35,963 nucleotides of DNA from Croceibacterium salegens (GTDB taxonomy: Bacteria; Pseudomonadota; Alphaproteobacteria; Sphingomonadales; Sphingomonadaceae). Below the pieces are notes generated by a model. It was not told the origin of the DNA, searched no databases, and worked only from the letters and a program-made list of their open reading frames with translations. Position 1 is the stretch's first letter, and the number at the start of each line of letters is the position of its first letter. Where the stretch lies: positions 1 to 35,963 of the forward strand of contig NZ_WTYM01000020.1 in the NCBI RefSeq assembly GCF_009827435.1, read 5' to 3'. This document shows, piece by piece, positions 11,165 to 19,335 of this stretch. Both the position numbers and the translations under genes were made by a program.

Positions 11165-11488
11165 ATGACCGATTTCAGCGACCGCGAGAAGGGCGAGGAA
11201 CGCAAGTTCGCGATGGACGAGGAAACCGCGTTCCGCGTCGCGGCGCGGCGCAACAAGTTGCTCGGCCAGTGGGCCGCGGACAAGATGGGCCTGACGCCCG
11301 AAGAGACCGACGCCTATGCCAAGGAAGTGGTCCAGGCCGATTTCGAGGAAGCCGGTGACGAGGACGTCATCCGCAAGGTGTTCGGCGACCTGACCAGCGC
11401 CGGCTGCGAGATCGACGAAGCCGAAGTGCGCTCCATGCTCGAGGAAAAGGCCGTCGAGGCGCGTCGCCAGCTGATGAGCGAGAGCTAG
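11165..11488 (+). CDS. ATPase inhibitor subunit zeta (DUF1476)
   Basis: A 107-residue helical protein of the zeta-subunit family, which blocks ATP hydrolysis by the F1Fo-ATPase in alphaproteobacteria. Typical features are the N-terminal FSDREKGEERKFAMDEE helix (the inhibitory part in Paracoccus), RVAARRNKLLGQWAADKMG, and a C-terminal four-helix portion ending in EARRQL. A GGGGAAGG ribosome site precedes the ATG. The name is well supported by sequence; how strongly inhibition operates in this lineage is not known from sequence. Confidence 0.92.
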   Translation: MTDFSDREKGEERKFAMDEETAFRVAARRNKLLGQWAADKMGLTPEETDAYAKEVVQADFEEAGDEDVIRKVFGDLTSAGCEIDEAEVRSMLEEKAVEARRQLMSES

Positions 11489-11496
11489 GCCTCGCC

Positions 11497-11730
11497 ATGG
11501 CGATGCCTGCGGCGGAAATCGAGGCCCTGATCAAGGCTGCCCTGCCCGATGCCCGGGTCGAGATCCGCGACCTCGCGGGCGATGGCGACCACTTCGCCGC
11601 ACACGTCGTCAGCGAGGCGTTCGTCGGCAAGAGCCGGGTGATGCAGCACAAGATGGTCTACAGCGCGCTCGGTGGCCGCATGGGCGGCGAACTGCACGCC
11701 TTGCAACTGACCACGGCCGTCCCCAACTGA
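11497..11730 (+). CDS. BolA family protein
   Basis: A 77-residue BolA/IbaG-type protein with the expected features: an N-terminal AAEIEALIKAALPDARVEI helix-strand, DGDHFAAHVVSEAFVGKSRVMQHKMVYSAL, and the invariant His in the last block (GGELHALQL). BolA proteins pair with monothiol CGFS glutaredoxins through a shared [2Fe-2S] cluster. The glutaredoxin gene follows 36 nt downstream, so the pair is probably one unit for iron-sulfur trafficking or iron sensing. The start is 8 nt after the zeta gene. Confidence 0.93.
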   Translation: MAMPAAEIEALIKAALPDARVEIRDLAGDGDHFAAHVVSEAFVGKSRVMQHKMVYSALGGRMGGELHALQLTTAVPN

Positions 11731-11766
11731 GTTCGCGTAAGAGCCAAATCCCGGGGTCAAGTTTTC

Positions 11767-12096
11767 ATGTCCGATACCAACCAACGCATTTCCCAGATCG
11801 TCCAGGGCAACGACGTCGTCCTGTTCATGAAGGGCACTCCCCTGTTTCCGCAATGCGGCTTCTCGAGCCGTGCGGTAGCGATCCTCGACCACTGCGGCGT
11901 CGCCTACGACAGCGTCGACGTGCTGCAGGACATGGAGATCCGCCAGGGCATTAAGTCGTTCTCCGACTGGCCGACCATCCCGCAGCTCTACGTAAAGGGC
12001 GAATTCGTCGGCGGCAGCGACATCATGATGGAGATGTACGAAGCCGGCGAACTGCAGGCGCTGCTGCAGGAAAAGGCGGTCGCCAAGGCCTCTTGA
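11767..12096 (+). CDS. grxD: Monothiol glutaredoxin Grx4 (CGFS type)
   Basis: A 109-residue single-domain monothiol glutaredoxin that carries and transfers [2Fe-2S] clusters. The active site C30-G-F-S33 lies in [13 protein letters not shown]; other glutathione contacts are [19 protein letters not shown] with the cis-Pro and GGxD motif. It lies directly downstream of a BolA gene, its known partner. A 9-bp hairpin lies just after the stop. Confidence 0.97.
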   Translation: MSDTNQRISQIVQGNDVVLFMKGTPLFPQCGFSSRAVAILDHCGVAYDSVDVLQDMEIRQGIKSFSDWPTIPQLYVKGEFVGGSDIMMEMYEAGELQALLQEKAVAKAS

Positions 12097-12102
12097 TCGT
12101 TT

Positions 12103-12124
12103 CGAGCGGCCATCCGGCCGCTCG
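12103..12124 (+). terminator. Hairpin after grxD
   Basis: CGAGCGGCC (12103-12111) and GGCCGCTCG (12116-12124) form a perfect 9-bp stem with a 4-nt loop, starting 6 nt after the grxD stop. No T-run follows, so it could be a Rho-dependent end or an mRNA 3' stabiliser. A second perfect hairpin, GGGCAGC-AA-GCTGCCC, lies at 12137-12152. Confidence 0.5.
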
Positions 12125-12371
12125 TCCTCGCTGGACGGGCAGCAAGCTGCCCCGCCGCGGGCGCGCGTTCGCGCTTTGGCTGCCGCGACCAGGAAAACAT
12201 GTAGCGGAACAGTGTGAAACGGTCCGCGACCAGTGGACCGCAAGGCCGAACGGCCGCCCGCAGGTGCCCCGCAGCCGAAGGCGAAGGGAACGGCACCGAG
12301 GTTGCGCGCGCGGAGGCGCGTGCGAAAGACAAGAGTCCCGATCTCGGCGCTCTTCCCAGCGATGTAGTGAT

Positions 12372-12455
12372 TACCCAATCTTCGGGGAGGCGGGACCTGG
12401 AGACTAGGGGGGACCGTAACAGAGGCCCCGCCTCGTTCGAAGACTTGGTTGGGTA
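12372..12455. ncRNA. Candidate structured RNA: long interrupted hairpin
   Basis: In the 573-nt gap between grxD and tRNA-Arg no frame looks like protein on either strand. The strongest element is a rod-like hairpin of three perfect stems: TACCCAA/TTGGGTA (12372-12378 with 12449-12455), TCTTCG/CGAAGA (12379-12384 with 12438-12443) and GAGGCGGG/CCCGCCTC (12387-12394 with 12427-12434), with an apical loop of about 32 nt. Further hairpins flank it, such as CGGTCC/GGACCG near 12220-12240. TTGACA reading leftward at 12552-12547 would suit a minus-strand transcript. The shape recalls 6S-type rods, but I could not match it to 6S, tmRNA, SRP or RNase P RNA signatures. The strand is undecided. Confidence 0.35.
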
Positions 12456-12669
12456 TCCTTCCTGTTGCACACCCCGTGCCAGTTTTGTCGAACCGCGCAT
12501 TCCTGCGGGAGACGATGGTTGGCGAAACCTTAACGCACCCCCCACCTGTCAAGAATCCCGACAAATGGTCGTTAACAATCGAACCGCGCGCCGCCTGCTG
12601 TTGTTAAGCAAAGCTCTTGTCCAACCCGCGCTCAAGAAGCTCAAAGGGCGGTAGCGCAGAAAAAGGGAG

Positions 12670-12746
12670 TGGCGCGCCCGGCAGGACTCGAACCTGCGGC
12701 CCCAAGCTTAGAAGGCTCGTGCTCTATCCAGCTGAGCTACGGGCGC
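12670..12746 (-). tRNA. tRNA-Arg (anticodon TCT)
   Basis: Reads on the minus strand as a full 77-nt cloverleaf with encoded CCA. The acceptor is GCGCCCG/CGGGCGC with discriminator G. The D arm is GCTC...GAGC, the anticodon arm CGAGC-CTTCTAA-GCTTG (anticodon TCT, reading AGA/AGG) and the T arm GCAGG-TTCGAGT-CCTGC. All stems pair. Confidence 0.97.
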
Positions 12747-12803
12747 GTGGCGGGCGGCATAGCGTGCTTTGACTGGGAAAGGAATCGCGTTACGAATGCC
12801 ATC

Positions 12804-13538
12804 ATGACGGGGGACAGGCAGCGGCTTGAGGGACAGGCGCTCGCGCGGGCGAATTTCCGCTATTACGAATACATCATGGCCGCGTTCGTCGCGATCCTGC
12901 TGTTATCCAACATAATCGGCGCTTCGAAACCGAGCTACATCCCGCTGCCGGGCGGCGAACAGTGGTCGTTCGGGGCTGGCGTGCTGTTCTTCCCGGTGAG
13001 CTACATCATCGGCGACGTGCTGACCGAGGTCTATGGCTATGCCCACGCCCGCCGGGTGATCTGGACCGGCTTTGCGGCGCTGGTCTTCATGGCCTTCATG
13101 GCTACGGTGGTGGTTGCGCTGCCGCCAGCAAAGGACTGGCCGGGGCAGGATGCCTACGAATTCGTTTTCGGCAATTCGTGGCGCATCGTGCTCGCCTCGA
13201 TGACTGCGTTCTGGGCGGGCGAGTTCGCCAATTCATTCGTGCTGGCGAAGATGAAGATCTGGACCGGAGGCAAGTACCTGTGGACCCGGACGATTGGTTC
13301 GACGGTGGTTGGGCAGGGGCTCGACAGCCTGATTTTCTATCCGCTGGCCTTTTATGGCCTGGCCGGGTGGCCGATCGAGCAGCTCTGGCAGGTGGTCATC
13401 TCGCAGTGGATCATCAAGACCGCGTGGGAGGCGGTGCTGACCCCGGTGACCTACCTGGTGGTCAATTTCCTGAAGCGGCGCGAGGGGGTCGAAGCCTTCG
13501 ACTCCGGCACCGACTTCTCCCCCTTCGCGAAGGCCTGA
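12804..13538 (+). CDS. Queuosine precursor transporter (YhhQ family)
   Basis: A 244-residue inner-membrane protein of the YhhQ/VUT family, which takes up 7-cyano/7-aminomethyl-7-deazaguanine for the queuosine modification of tRNA. Hallmarks are the LLLSNIIGASK first helix, FPVSYIIGDVLTEVYGYAHARRVIW, FAALVFM, and the later NSFVLAKMKIWTGGKYLWTRTIGSTVVGQGLDSLIFY block. About six or seven helices are visible. The ATG at 12804 was chosen; the open frame upstream runs into the opposing tRNA gene and is not protein-like. Confidence 0.92.
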   Translation: MTGDRQRLEGQALARANFRYYEYIMAAFVAILLLSNIIGASKPSYIPLPGGEQWSFGAGVLFFPVSYIIGDVLTEVYGYAHARRVIWTGFAALVFMAFMATVVVALPPAKDWPGQDAYEFVFGNSWRIVLASMTAFWAGEFANSFVLAKMKIWTGGKYLWTRTIGSTVVGQGLDSLIFYPLAFYGLAGWPIEQLWQVVISQWIIKTAWEAVLTPVTYLVVNFLKRREGVEAFDSGTDFSPFAKA

Positions 13539-13562
13539 ACCCCGCGAAGGGGTGCTGACGGA

Positions 13563-13775
13563 TCAGTCCGCCAGCAACCCGATCGCGAAGTAGATCGGAA
13601 TGAGAAGTCCAACTCCGGCGATCGCACCGATCACGAAGATCAGGCGCCATGCCAGGGGGTCCATTCCGAAGGAGTTGGCCAGCCCGGAGCAAACGCCCAT
13701 CAGCTTGCCGTTGTCCTTGTCGAGCCGGAACCCGGTCGACGGGGTCTTGCCGCCGTTGTGCACGACCTGGCTCAT
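13563..13775 (-). CDS. PspC domain envelope-stress protein
   Basis: A 70-residue protein with one PspC domain: FRLDKDNGKLMGVCSGLANSFGMDPLAWRLIFVIGAIAG, followed by a hydrophobic helix (about residues 40-68). PspC proteins sense or respond to inner-membrane stress and in E. coli recruit PspA. The ATG (13775) overlaps the stop of the upstream 42-residue gene (ATGA). The pair lies behind a sigma-54-like promoter, as the E. coli psp operon does. No pspA is in this window. Confidence 0.88.
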   Translation of the reverse strand: MSQVVHNGGKTPSTGFRLDKDNGKLMGVCSGLANSFGMDPLAWRLIFVIGAIAGVGLLIPIYFAIGLLAD

Positions 13776-13900
13776 GCCACCATTCCCGAGACGATCTGCG
13801 TCGAGGGCATGTAGAAGTAAGCAGTGAGCAGGAACGTGGTCATGCCCATGGCCGCGAAAAGGCTGGCGGCCTTGCTGGCGAAAGTCGAGAAAGCAGTCAT
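13772..13900 (-). CDS. 42-residue membrane peptide upstream of pspC
   Basis: A small protein starting MTAFSTFASKAASLFAAMG with one hydrophobic segment (about residues 13-32) and ending IVSGMVA. It starts at 13900 after a GGAG ribosome site and ends with a 4-bp ATGA overlap with the PspC gene, so the two are co-translated. It occupies the position PspB has in other species but lacks the PspB coiled coil; I do not recognise the family. Function may be membrane stress related by context only. Confidence 0.7.
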   Translation of the reverse strand: MTAFSTFASKAASLFAAMGMTTFLLTAYFYMPSTQIVSGMVA

Positions 13901-13955
13901 TGTAAGTCTCCAGTTTGAACTCTTCGGGGGACCTTTCCGCCCGATGAACAACATA

Positions 13956-13973
13956 CTGCATAAGCCGTGCCAA
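13956..13973 (-). promoter_or_regulatory. Sigma-54 (RpoN) type promoter for the PspC mini-operon
   Basis: On the minus strand the sequence reads TTGGCACGGCTTATGCAG. This has TGGCACG as the -24 element, a 4-nt spacer and ATGCA as the -12 element, with the invariant GG and GC separated by exactly 10 nt. The predicted start of transcription near 13946 leaves a leader of about 46 nt. The only deviation from consensus is A for T at the start of TTGCA. Confidence 0.6.
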
Positions 13974-14016
13974 ATTGAGAATACCGTGTATTTTCAATGT
14001 CATTTAGCACATTAGA

Positions 14017-14039
14017 GATTCATTGATTATCAATAAATC
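14017..14039. promoter_or_regulatory. 23-bp dyad, candidate enhancer site for a sigma-54 activator
   Basis: GATT-c-ATTGAT-t-ATCAAT-a-AATC is a near-perfect AT-rich inverted repeat. Its centre (14028) is about 82 bp upstream of the start predicted from the sigma-54 promoter, the usual place for an activator such as PspF. A second perfect repeat, TGGTG-TTTTT-CACCA, lies at 14048-14062. Both are between pspC and recF, so a role in recF transcription is possible as well. Confidence 0.45.
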
Positions 14040-14126
14040 CACACGAATGGTGTTTTTCACCAACTTATGGTTCGGGAATTTTGCCGTGGCGCGAAAAATC
14101 GACCTCGCCTAACCCCGGAGCCGCAA

Positions 14127-15215
14127 ATGGCGCTCGACCGGATCACCCTTTCCAACGTTCGCAACCACGCCGAGACCCGTCTCGACGGTACGGCGCGGCT
14201 CAACCTGTTGGTCGGCGAAAACGGTGCTGGGAAGACCAACGTCCTCGAAGCGCTGTCGCTGCTCGCGCCGGGCCGCGGGCTGCGTCGCGCCGCGCTGCAA
14301 GACATCGCCGCCGCCACCGGCGACGGCAGCTTTGCGCTGAGCGCGACGCTGACGACAGGGGATGCGGGCGAGCCGGTCATGCTCGGTACCGGCACCCAGT
14401 CCGACCGGCCCGGACGGCGGCTGGTCCAGGTCAACGGTGCGGATTCGAGCGCCATTGCACTGGGGGAATGGCTGGCGGTGGGCTGGCTGACCCCGGCCAT
14501 GGACGGCCTGTTCGCCGACAGCGCGAGCGCACGGCGACGCTACATGGACCGCCTCGCTGTGGCACTCGATCCTGCACATGCGCGCCATGCCAGTCGCTAC
14601 GAAGCGGCGCTGCGCGAACGCAACCGCCTGCTTTCGGGTGAACAGGAGCCCGATCCGACCTGGCTCGGCTCGATCGAAACGCAGCTTGCCGAACACGGCG
14701 CCGCCCTCGCTGCCGGGCGCGCCGCGCTGGTCGAGCGGCTGACGCTCGAGTTGGACACGCTGCCCGACCAGCCCTTCGCACGTCCGCTCCTCACCTATTC
14801 AGCCGGCGGGCCGTTGGCGCGCGAGGAGTTGATCGAGGAGCTAGCCCGACATCGCAGCCGCGACCGCGCAGCGCAGCGCACACTTACCGGCCCACACCGC
14901 GACGACCTTGAAGTGGTCATGGCGGGGAAACAGGCCCTCGCAGCGACCTGCTCGACCGGCGAGCAGAAGGCCATGCTGATTGCCCTGACGCTGGCCCATG
15001 CCGGCCTCGCGTCGAAAGGGCGCCCGGGCGTGCTTTTGCTCGACGAGGTAGCCGCGCACCTCGACCCCGTCCGGCGCGAAGCATTGTTTGACCGTTTGCG
15101 CGAGGGCGCCGCCCAAGTCTGGCTGACCGGCACCGAACGCACCCCGTTCGAGGCGATCCTCGGAGAAGCGGCAACGTGGCGGGTCAGCAGAGGGGCCGTG
15201 GAGCGCCTCACCTAG
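14127..15215 (+). CDS. recF: DNA replication and repair protein RecF
   Basis: SMC-like ATPase that with RecO and RecR loads RecA at gaps. It is 362 residues from the ATG at 14127; the frame is open back to 14067, but the family starts at MALDRITLSNVRNH. Walker A is GENGAGKT (residues 30-37), with LEALSLLAPGRGLR following. The RTLTGPHRDDLEV, CSTGEQKAMLIALTLAH signature and LLLDEVAAHLD Walker B are all present. It is not next to dnaA or dnaN here, as is common in alphaproteobacteria. Confidence 0.97.
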   Translation: MALDRITLSNVRNHAETRLDGTARLNLLVGENGAGKTNVLEALSLLAPGRGLRRAALQDIAAATGDGSFALSATLTTGDAGEPVMLGTGTQSDRPGRRLVQVNGADSSAIALGEWLAVGWLTPAMDGLFADSASARRRYMDRLAVALDPAHARHASRYEAALRERNRLLSGEQEPDPTWLGSIETQLAEHGAALAAGRAALVERLTLELDTLPDQPFARPLLTYSAGGPLAREELIEELARHRSRDRAAQRTLTGPHRDDLEVVMAGKQALAATCSTGEQKAMLIALTLAHAGLASKGRPGVLLLDEVAAHLDPVRREALFDRLREGAAQVWLTGTERTPFEAILGEAATWRVSRGAVERLT

Positions 15216-15220
15216 AAATT

Positions 15221-15301
15221 CGTCATTGCGAGGGGCGAAGCCCCGCGGCAATCCAGGGCAGCGGCATGCCCCTGGATTGCTTCGCTACGCTCGCAATGAC
15301 G
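15221..15301. repeat. Dispersed CGTCATTGCGAG-type palindromic element
   Basis: An 81-bp element bounded by CGTCATTGCGAG (15221-15232) and its complement CTCGCAATGACG (15290-15301). A second nested inverted pair, GCAATCCAGG and CCTGGATTGC, is inside, so the whole can fold into one long cruciform. This is a recognised kind of dispersed intergenic repeat in many alphaproteobacteria. It fills the gap between the convergent recF and esterase genes and may also end transcription from both sides. Confidence 0.85.
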
Positions 15302-15304
15302 GAA

Positions 15305-16000
15305 TCAGGATTTCGGCAACGCCCCGGCGACGGTGTCGATCGTCGCGGCAACCATATCCTCGATACCTTGCGCCGTCGGGTGGATGCGGTCCGCCTGGCG
15401 CAATTCGGGTTTGTCGTAGACCGGTTCGAGGAAGAACGGCACCAGCGTTGCCCCGTACTGCTCCGCGAGCGCCGGATACATTGCATCGAATTCCTGCTGG
15501 TACTCGGGCCCGGCGTTGGGCGGGGCGCGCATGCCGTAGAGCACGACCGGAATTCCGCGCTTCTGAAGGTCGGCGAGAATCTTCGACAGGTTGTCCCTTG
15601 CTTCGGCCGGAGAGAGCCCGCGCAGCAAGTCGTTGCCGCCCAGTTCGACCAGCGCGAGGTCGGGCGGCCGCCTCATGGCGTCGAGCACGAAATCGAGCCG
15701 CTGGTGCCCTCCGGCGGTAGTGTCGCCCGACAGCCCCGCATCGGCCACCAGCGCATTGATCCCGCGGGCGCGCAGTGCGGACTGCAGCCGTTCCGGGTAG
15801 CCCTCGTCTTCCGCCAGGCCGTACCCGGCGAAGAGGCTGTCGCCGAATGCGAGGATTTGCCGTTCCTCGCCGACCACAGGCACGGCCGGATCGGCCAGTA
15901 TCCGCGGCTCGGCGGCGGTTTCCTCGGGCATCGGGGGCGCTTCGCTGCCGCATGCGGTGAGCGCCAGCGCGGCCGCGACAAGCCAAGAGCGACAATTCAT
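15305..16000 (-). CDS. Arylesterase / GDSL-family lipoprotein hydrolase
   Basis: A 231-residue TesA-like SGNH hydrolase. The signal peptide ends in a lipobox (ALTACGS, lipidation Cys about residue 17), so it is a membrane-anchored periplasmic lipoprotein. Catalytic blocks are FGDSLFAGYGL (Ser), the oxyanion Gly in AGLSGDTTAGG, GGND, and DRIHP with the Asp-His pair near residue 205. The family hydrolyses short-chain esters and thioesters. It is divergent from the ABC ATPase/permease pair with only 48 nt between; the same divergent arrangement (tesA-ybbA-ybbP) occurs in E. coli and other species. Confidence 0.93.
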   Translation of the reverse strand: MNCRSWLVAAALALTACGSEAPPMPEETAAEPRILADPAVPVVGEERQILAFGDSLFAGYGLAEDEGYPERLQSALRARGINALVADAGLSGDTTAGGHQRLDFVLDAMRRPPDLALVELGGNDLLRGLSPAEARDNLSKILADLQKRGIPVVLYGMRAPPNAGPEYQQEFDAMYPALAEQYGATLVPFFLEPVYDKPELRQADRIHPTAQGIEDMVAATIDTVAGALPKS

Positions 16001-16048
16001 TACCTGCGGCTCCTTGTTCCTTTACCGTCCCTATGCCATCGCTCGGGC

Positions 16049-16750
16049 GTGACAAGTGCTCCTGCCACGCTCATCCCCGCAATCACCGCGCGCGACCTCC
16101 GTCTGACCCTCGGCGAAGGGGCGGCTGCGGTCGAAATCCTGCGCGGGATCGACCTTGACGTCGCCACCGGTGAAACGCTCGCCCTGCTCGGCCCCTCGGG
16201 TTCGGGCAAGAGCTCGCTGATGGCGGTGCTGACCGGGCTCGAACGCGCCACATCGGGCTCGCTGATCGTTGCCGGGGCCGACTTCTCGGCGCTCGACGAG
16301 GATGCGCTGGCGCTCGCACGGCGTGGCCGCATCGGCATCGTGCTGCAGGCCTTCCACCTGTTGCCGACGATGACCGCGCACGAAAACGTCGCCACGCCGC
16401 TCGAACTCGCCGGGGTCGAGGGAGCGTGGGAAAGCGCGGCGGAAGAACTGGCAGCGGTCGGGCTCGGGCATCGGATGGATCACTACCCGGCCCAACTTTC
16501 GGGCGGCGAGCAGCAGCGCGTCGCCATTGCCCGCGCCATCGCTCCGCGCCCGCCGCTGGTCTTCGCCGACGAGCCGACGGGCAACCTCGACGCCGCGACA
16601 GGCGATACTGTGGCCGACCTTCTCTTCGCCCGCCGTGCCGAGACCGGTGCGACTTTGGTGGTCATCACCCACGACCCGGCGCTGGCCGAGCGTTGCGGCC
16701 GCGTGATCACGTTGGCGGACGGGCAGATCGCGTCGGACACCGCGCGGTGA
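16049..16750 (+). CDS. ABC transporter ATP-binding protein (YbbA/LolD-like)
   Basis: A 233-residue ATPase of the MacB/LolD class. Walker A is GPSGSGKSS (about residues 48-56), the Q-loop is in [19 protein letters not shown], the signature is [15 protein letters not shown], Walker B is [12 protein letters not shown], and the H-loop is in VVITHDP. The GTG at 16049 is the start; a much longer open frame upstream is antisense to the esterase and not protein-like. Its stop overlaps the permease start (GTGA). With the permease and the divergent esterase it forms the ybbA-ybbP-tesA type locus, whose substrate is unknown, possibly lipid-like by analogy with Lol. Confidence 0.93.
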   Translation: MTSAPATLIPAITARDLRLTLGEGAAAVEILRGIDLDVATGETLALLGPSGSGKSSLMAVLTGLERATSGSLIVAGADFSALDEDALALARRGRIGIVLQAFHLLPTMTAHENVATPLELAGVEGAWESAAEELAAVGLGHRMDHYPAQLSGGEQQRVAIARAIAPRPPLVFADEPTGNLDAATGDTVADLLFARRAETGATLVVITHDPALAERCGRVITLADGQIASDTAR

Positions 16751-19266
16751 CCACCCTGCCCTGGTCCACCGCCTGGCGCATCGCCCGGCGCGACCTGCAC
16801 CGAAGGTTTCGCGGCTTGAAGCTGCTGCTGGTGTGCCTGTTCCTAGGCGTCGGGGCGCTGGCGGCGATCGGATCGCTGACCTCGGCCATTCGCGGCGAGC
16901 TCGATGCCCAGGGCCAAGCCATCCTTGGCGGCGATCTCGAGATCGAGGTCTGGCAAAGACTGCTGGGCGAGGACGAACGTGAGTTCCTCGCCCCCTACGG
17001 CCAGCTTTCCGAAGGCTACCGGATGCAGGCCATGGCGCGCAGCGGCAATGCCACCGCGCCGGTCGAACTCAAGGCGGTCGACGCCTTCTGGCCGCTCTAT
17101 GGCGTGATGCGCCTCGAGCACGGCGGCAGGGCCGGTGCGCCGCCCGAAGATGGCGCCTGGCTCGCCCGCGGTGCGGCCGAGCGGCTCGGGGTCAAGGTGG
17201 ACGACACGATCAAGGTCGGCACCGCAGAGCTGCGGGTCGCCGGGATCATCAGCGACGAGCCCGACCGGCTCAGCGAGGGTTTCCAGCTCGGCCAGACGGT
17301 CATCGTCACCCGGGACCTGCCCGAACGCGCCGGGCTGACCGCCCCGGGCGCGCTCTACCAGACCAAGACGCGCGTGCGTTTCACTGGAAACACCGATCCC
17401 GATACGCTGAAAGACGCGCTCGAGAAGCGCTTCCCTGACGCCGGGTTCGACATTCGCACCCGCAACACCGCTTCGCCCGGCGCAGAGCGCTTCGTCAGCC
17501 GCATGGGCGAATTCCTCACCCTCGTCGGGCTGGCCGCACTGGCAATCGCCGGGATCGGGATTGGTGGTGGGGTTTCGTCCTATCTCGAAGCAAGGCGGCG
17601 GAGCATTGCCACGCTCAAGATCCTCGGCGCGACGAGCGGCGACATCGCCCGCATCTATGCCCTGCAGGTCGGAGCGGCGGCGCTGGCGGGAGCGCTGGCC
17701 GGATTGGCCGCCGGGGTGCTGGTCACCCCGCTGCTTGCAAGCGCGCTCGGTGACCTGCTGCCGGTCCGTACCGAGCTTGAAATCGCCCCGTGGGCGCTGG
17801 TTCGCGCCGCCGCCTTCGGGCTGCTGGTGGCGCTGGTCTTCGCCGCACCGCCGCTCGCCCGCGCGCGATTGTTTCCGGCAATGGCGCTGATGCGCGCGCG
17901 CGTCGCCCCGCTCGGGGGAGCCGCGCGAGCGGCTGCGCTCCCGGTCGGGATCGGGCTCGCCTGTATTCTCGTGCTGGCCTTCGCCGGGGCGCCGCAACCG
18001 ATGCTGACGGCCTCGTTCCTTGCCGGAGCGGTGGTGCTGCTCGGCTTGCTGGCGCTGCTCGGGCGAGCGATCCGCTGGGCGGCGGCCAGGGCACCGCGTC
18101 CGGCCAACCCACTGCTGCGAGCGGCGTTGGCCAATCTCCATCGCCCTGGGGCGGCGACCGCCGCTCTGGTCACCGCGCTCGGCTTCGGGCTGTCGGCTTT
18201 CGTCCTGCTGGCGGCGGTTCAGACGAGCCTCGACGGCAATATCCGCCGCTCGGTGCCCGATCGCGCGCCCGACTACTTCGTGCTCGACATCCCGCGCACC
18301 GGGGTCGACGAATTCGACACTCTGGTCCGCTCGATCGCGCCCGCTGCCGAGATCGAGACCGTCCCGACAATGCGCGGCGCGATTCTCGCCTACGGCCCAG
18401 AGGGCCGCGAACAGCGCGTATCCGAACTGCAGGAACTGCCCGAGGGCGCATGGGCGCTGCGCGGCGAGCGCGGCCTGACCTATGCCGAAGCGCTGCCCGA
18501 GGGCAACAGTCTGAGCGCGGGCAAGTGGTGGGCAGGGGATTACTCGGGCGAGCCGCTCGTTTCAGTCGATGAAAATCTCGCGAAGGCGGCGGGGCTCAAG
18601 GTCGGCGACATGATCACCGTCGGCATTCTAGGCACAGAGCGCAGCGCGCGCATCGCCAGCCTGCGGCGGATCGACTGGGAGAGCCTCGGCTTCAACTACG
18701 TCCTGATCTTCTCGCCCAATGCGCTGGAGGACGTGCCGCACAACCTCGCCGCGACGATCGACCTGCCCGAAGGGACCTCCGCACCTGGCTTGCTGGCGAA
18801 GCTCTCCGCCGCCTTCCCGGCAAGTTCGGCGATAGAAGTCGGCCCGCTGCTGACCGAGGCACGAGCGATCCTCGACCAGGTCGCCCTGGCAATTCTCGCA
18901 GCAGCTTCGGTGGCGGTGCTGGCGGGTATCGCCGTGCTGCTCGGCGCCATTGCCGCAGCGCGCGAGGCACGGCTCTACGACGCCGTGATCCTGCGCGTGC
19001 TCGGCGCGAGCCGGAGGCAGCTCCTGCTGCTGCAACTGGGCGAGTTCGGGATGCTGGCGGCGATCCTTGCCGTGGTCTCTCTGGCTATGGGCACGGGCCT
19101 CGCCTGGCTGGTCATCGTCCGGCTGTTCGAATTCGACTGGCTGCCCGACTGGGGCGAAATCCTCGCCGTGCTCGGCGTAGGCGTGGCGCTGGTGCTGGCC
19201 TTTGCGCTAGGCGCCTCGCTGCCGCTGCTGCGAGCGCGCCCAGCGCAATCGCTGCGCGCCCTCTAG
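16747..19266 (+). CDS. FtsX-like ABC transporter permease (YbbP type)
   Basis: An 839-residue inner-membrane permease with two FtsX-type modules. The first helix, [23 protein letters not shown], is followed by a large periplasmic domain (residues ~45-250). A first helix set around ~255-480 includes [22 protein letters not shown] second periplasmic domain follows, then a C-terminal helix set around ~715-835 with [22 protein letters not shown]. This layout matches YbbP. It starts with GTG overlapping the ATPase stop and works with that ATPase. The long reading frame upstream of 16747 belongs to another frame of the ATPase gene. Confidence 0.92.
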   Translation: MTTLPWSTAWRIARRDLHRRFRGLKLLLVCLFLGVGALAAIGSLTSAIRGELDAQGQAILGGDLEIEVWQRLLGEDEREFLAPYGQLSEGYRMQAMARSGNATAPVELKAVDAFWPLYGVMRLEHGGRAGAPPEDGAWLARGAAERLGVKVDDTIKVGTAELRVAGIISDEPDRLSEGFQLGQTVIVTRDLPERAGLTAPGALYQTKTRVRFTGNTDPDTLKDALEKRFPDAGFDIRTRNTASPGAERFVSRMGEFLTLVGLAALAIAGIGIGGGVSSYLEARRRSIATLKILGATSGDIARIYALQVGAAALAGALAGLAAGVLVTPLLASALGDLLPVRTELEIAPWALVRAAAFGLLVALVFAAPPLARARLFPAMALMRARVAPLGGAARAAALPVGIGLACILVLAFAGAPQPMLTASFLAGAVVLLGLLALLGRAIRWAAARAPRPANPLLRAALANLHRPGAATAALVTALGFGLSAFVLLAAVQTSLDGNIRRSVPDRAPDYFVLDIPRTGVDEFDTLVRSIAPAAEIETVPTMRGAILAYGPEGREQRVSELQELPEGAWALRGERGLTYAEALPEGNSLSAGKWWAGDYSGEPLVSVDENLAKAAGLKVGDMITVGILGTERSARIASLRRIDWESLGFNYVLIFSPNALEDVPHNLAATIDLPEGTSAPGLLAKLSAAFPASSAIEVGPLLTEARAILDQVALAILAAASVAVLAGIAVLLGAIAAAREARLYDAVILRVLGASRRQLLLLQLGEFGMLAAILAVVSLAMGTGLAWLVIVRLFEFDWLPDWGEILAVLGVGVALVLAFALGASLPLLRARPAQSLRAL

Positions 19267-19275
19267 ATACGAAAA

Positions 19276-19307
19276 GAGAAGGGGGCCCAAGAGCCCCCTT
19301 CTCCTCC
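19276..19307. terminator. Bidirectional terminator between permease and TonB receptor genes
   Basis: GAGAAGGGGGC (19276-19286) and GCCCCCTTCTC (19293-19303) form a perfect 11-bp stem with a 6-nt loop. On the minus strand it is followed by TTTTC, fitting the end of the receptor gene; on the plus strand the tract after it is CTCC-rich and weaker. Confidence 0.8.
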
Positions 19308-19335
19308 TCCCCCGTTATCGGGTTGTTATCTCGTA

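Noticed and set aside
12372-12455. Calling this hairpin 6S RNA
   Set aside because: The rod shape fits, but in many proteobacteria 6S lies near zapA and fau, which are not here, and I could not confirm the conserved bubble sequences by eye.
11485-12564. 359-codon minus-strand frame covering the grxD-tRNA gap and antisense to grxD and bolA
   Set aside because: Composition is arginine/proline/serine noise and half of it is antisense to two certain genes; the gap is better seen as non-coding structured DNA.
12214-12654. 146-codon plus-strand frame in the same gap
   Set aside because: No hydrophobic core, no family resemblance, weak start; it runs across the strong hairpin at 12372-12455.
15176-16048. 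Extension of the ABC ATPase frame 870 nt upstream
   Set aside because: That stretch is antisense to the GDSL esterase and crosses a dispersed repeat; the ATPase family begins near 16049.
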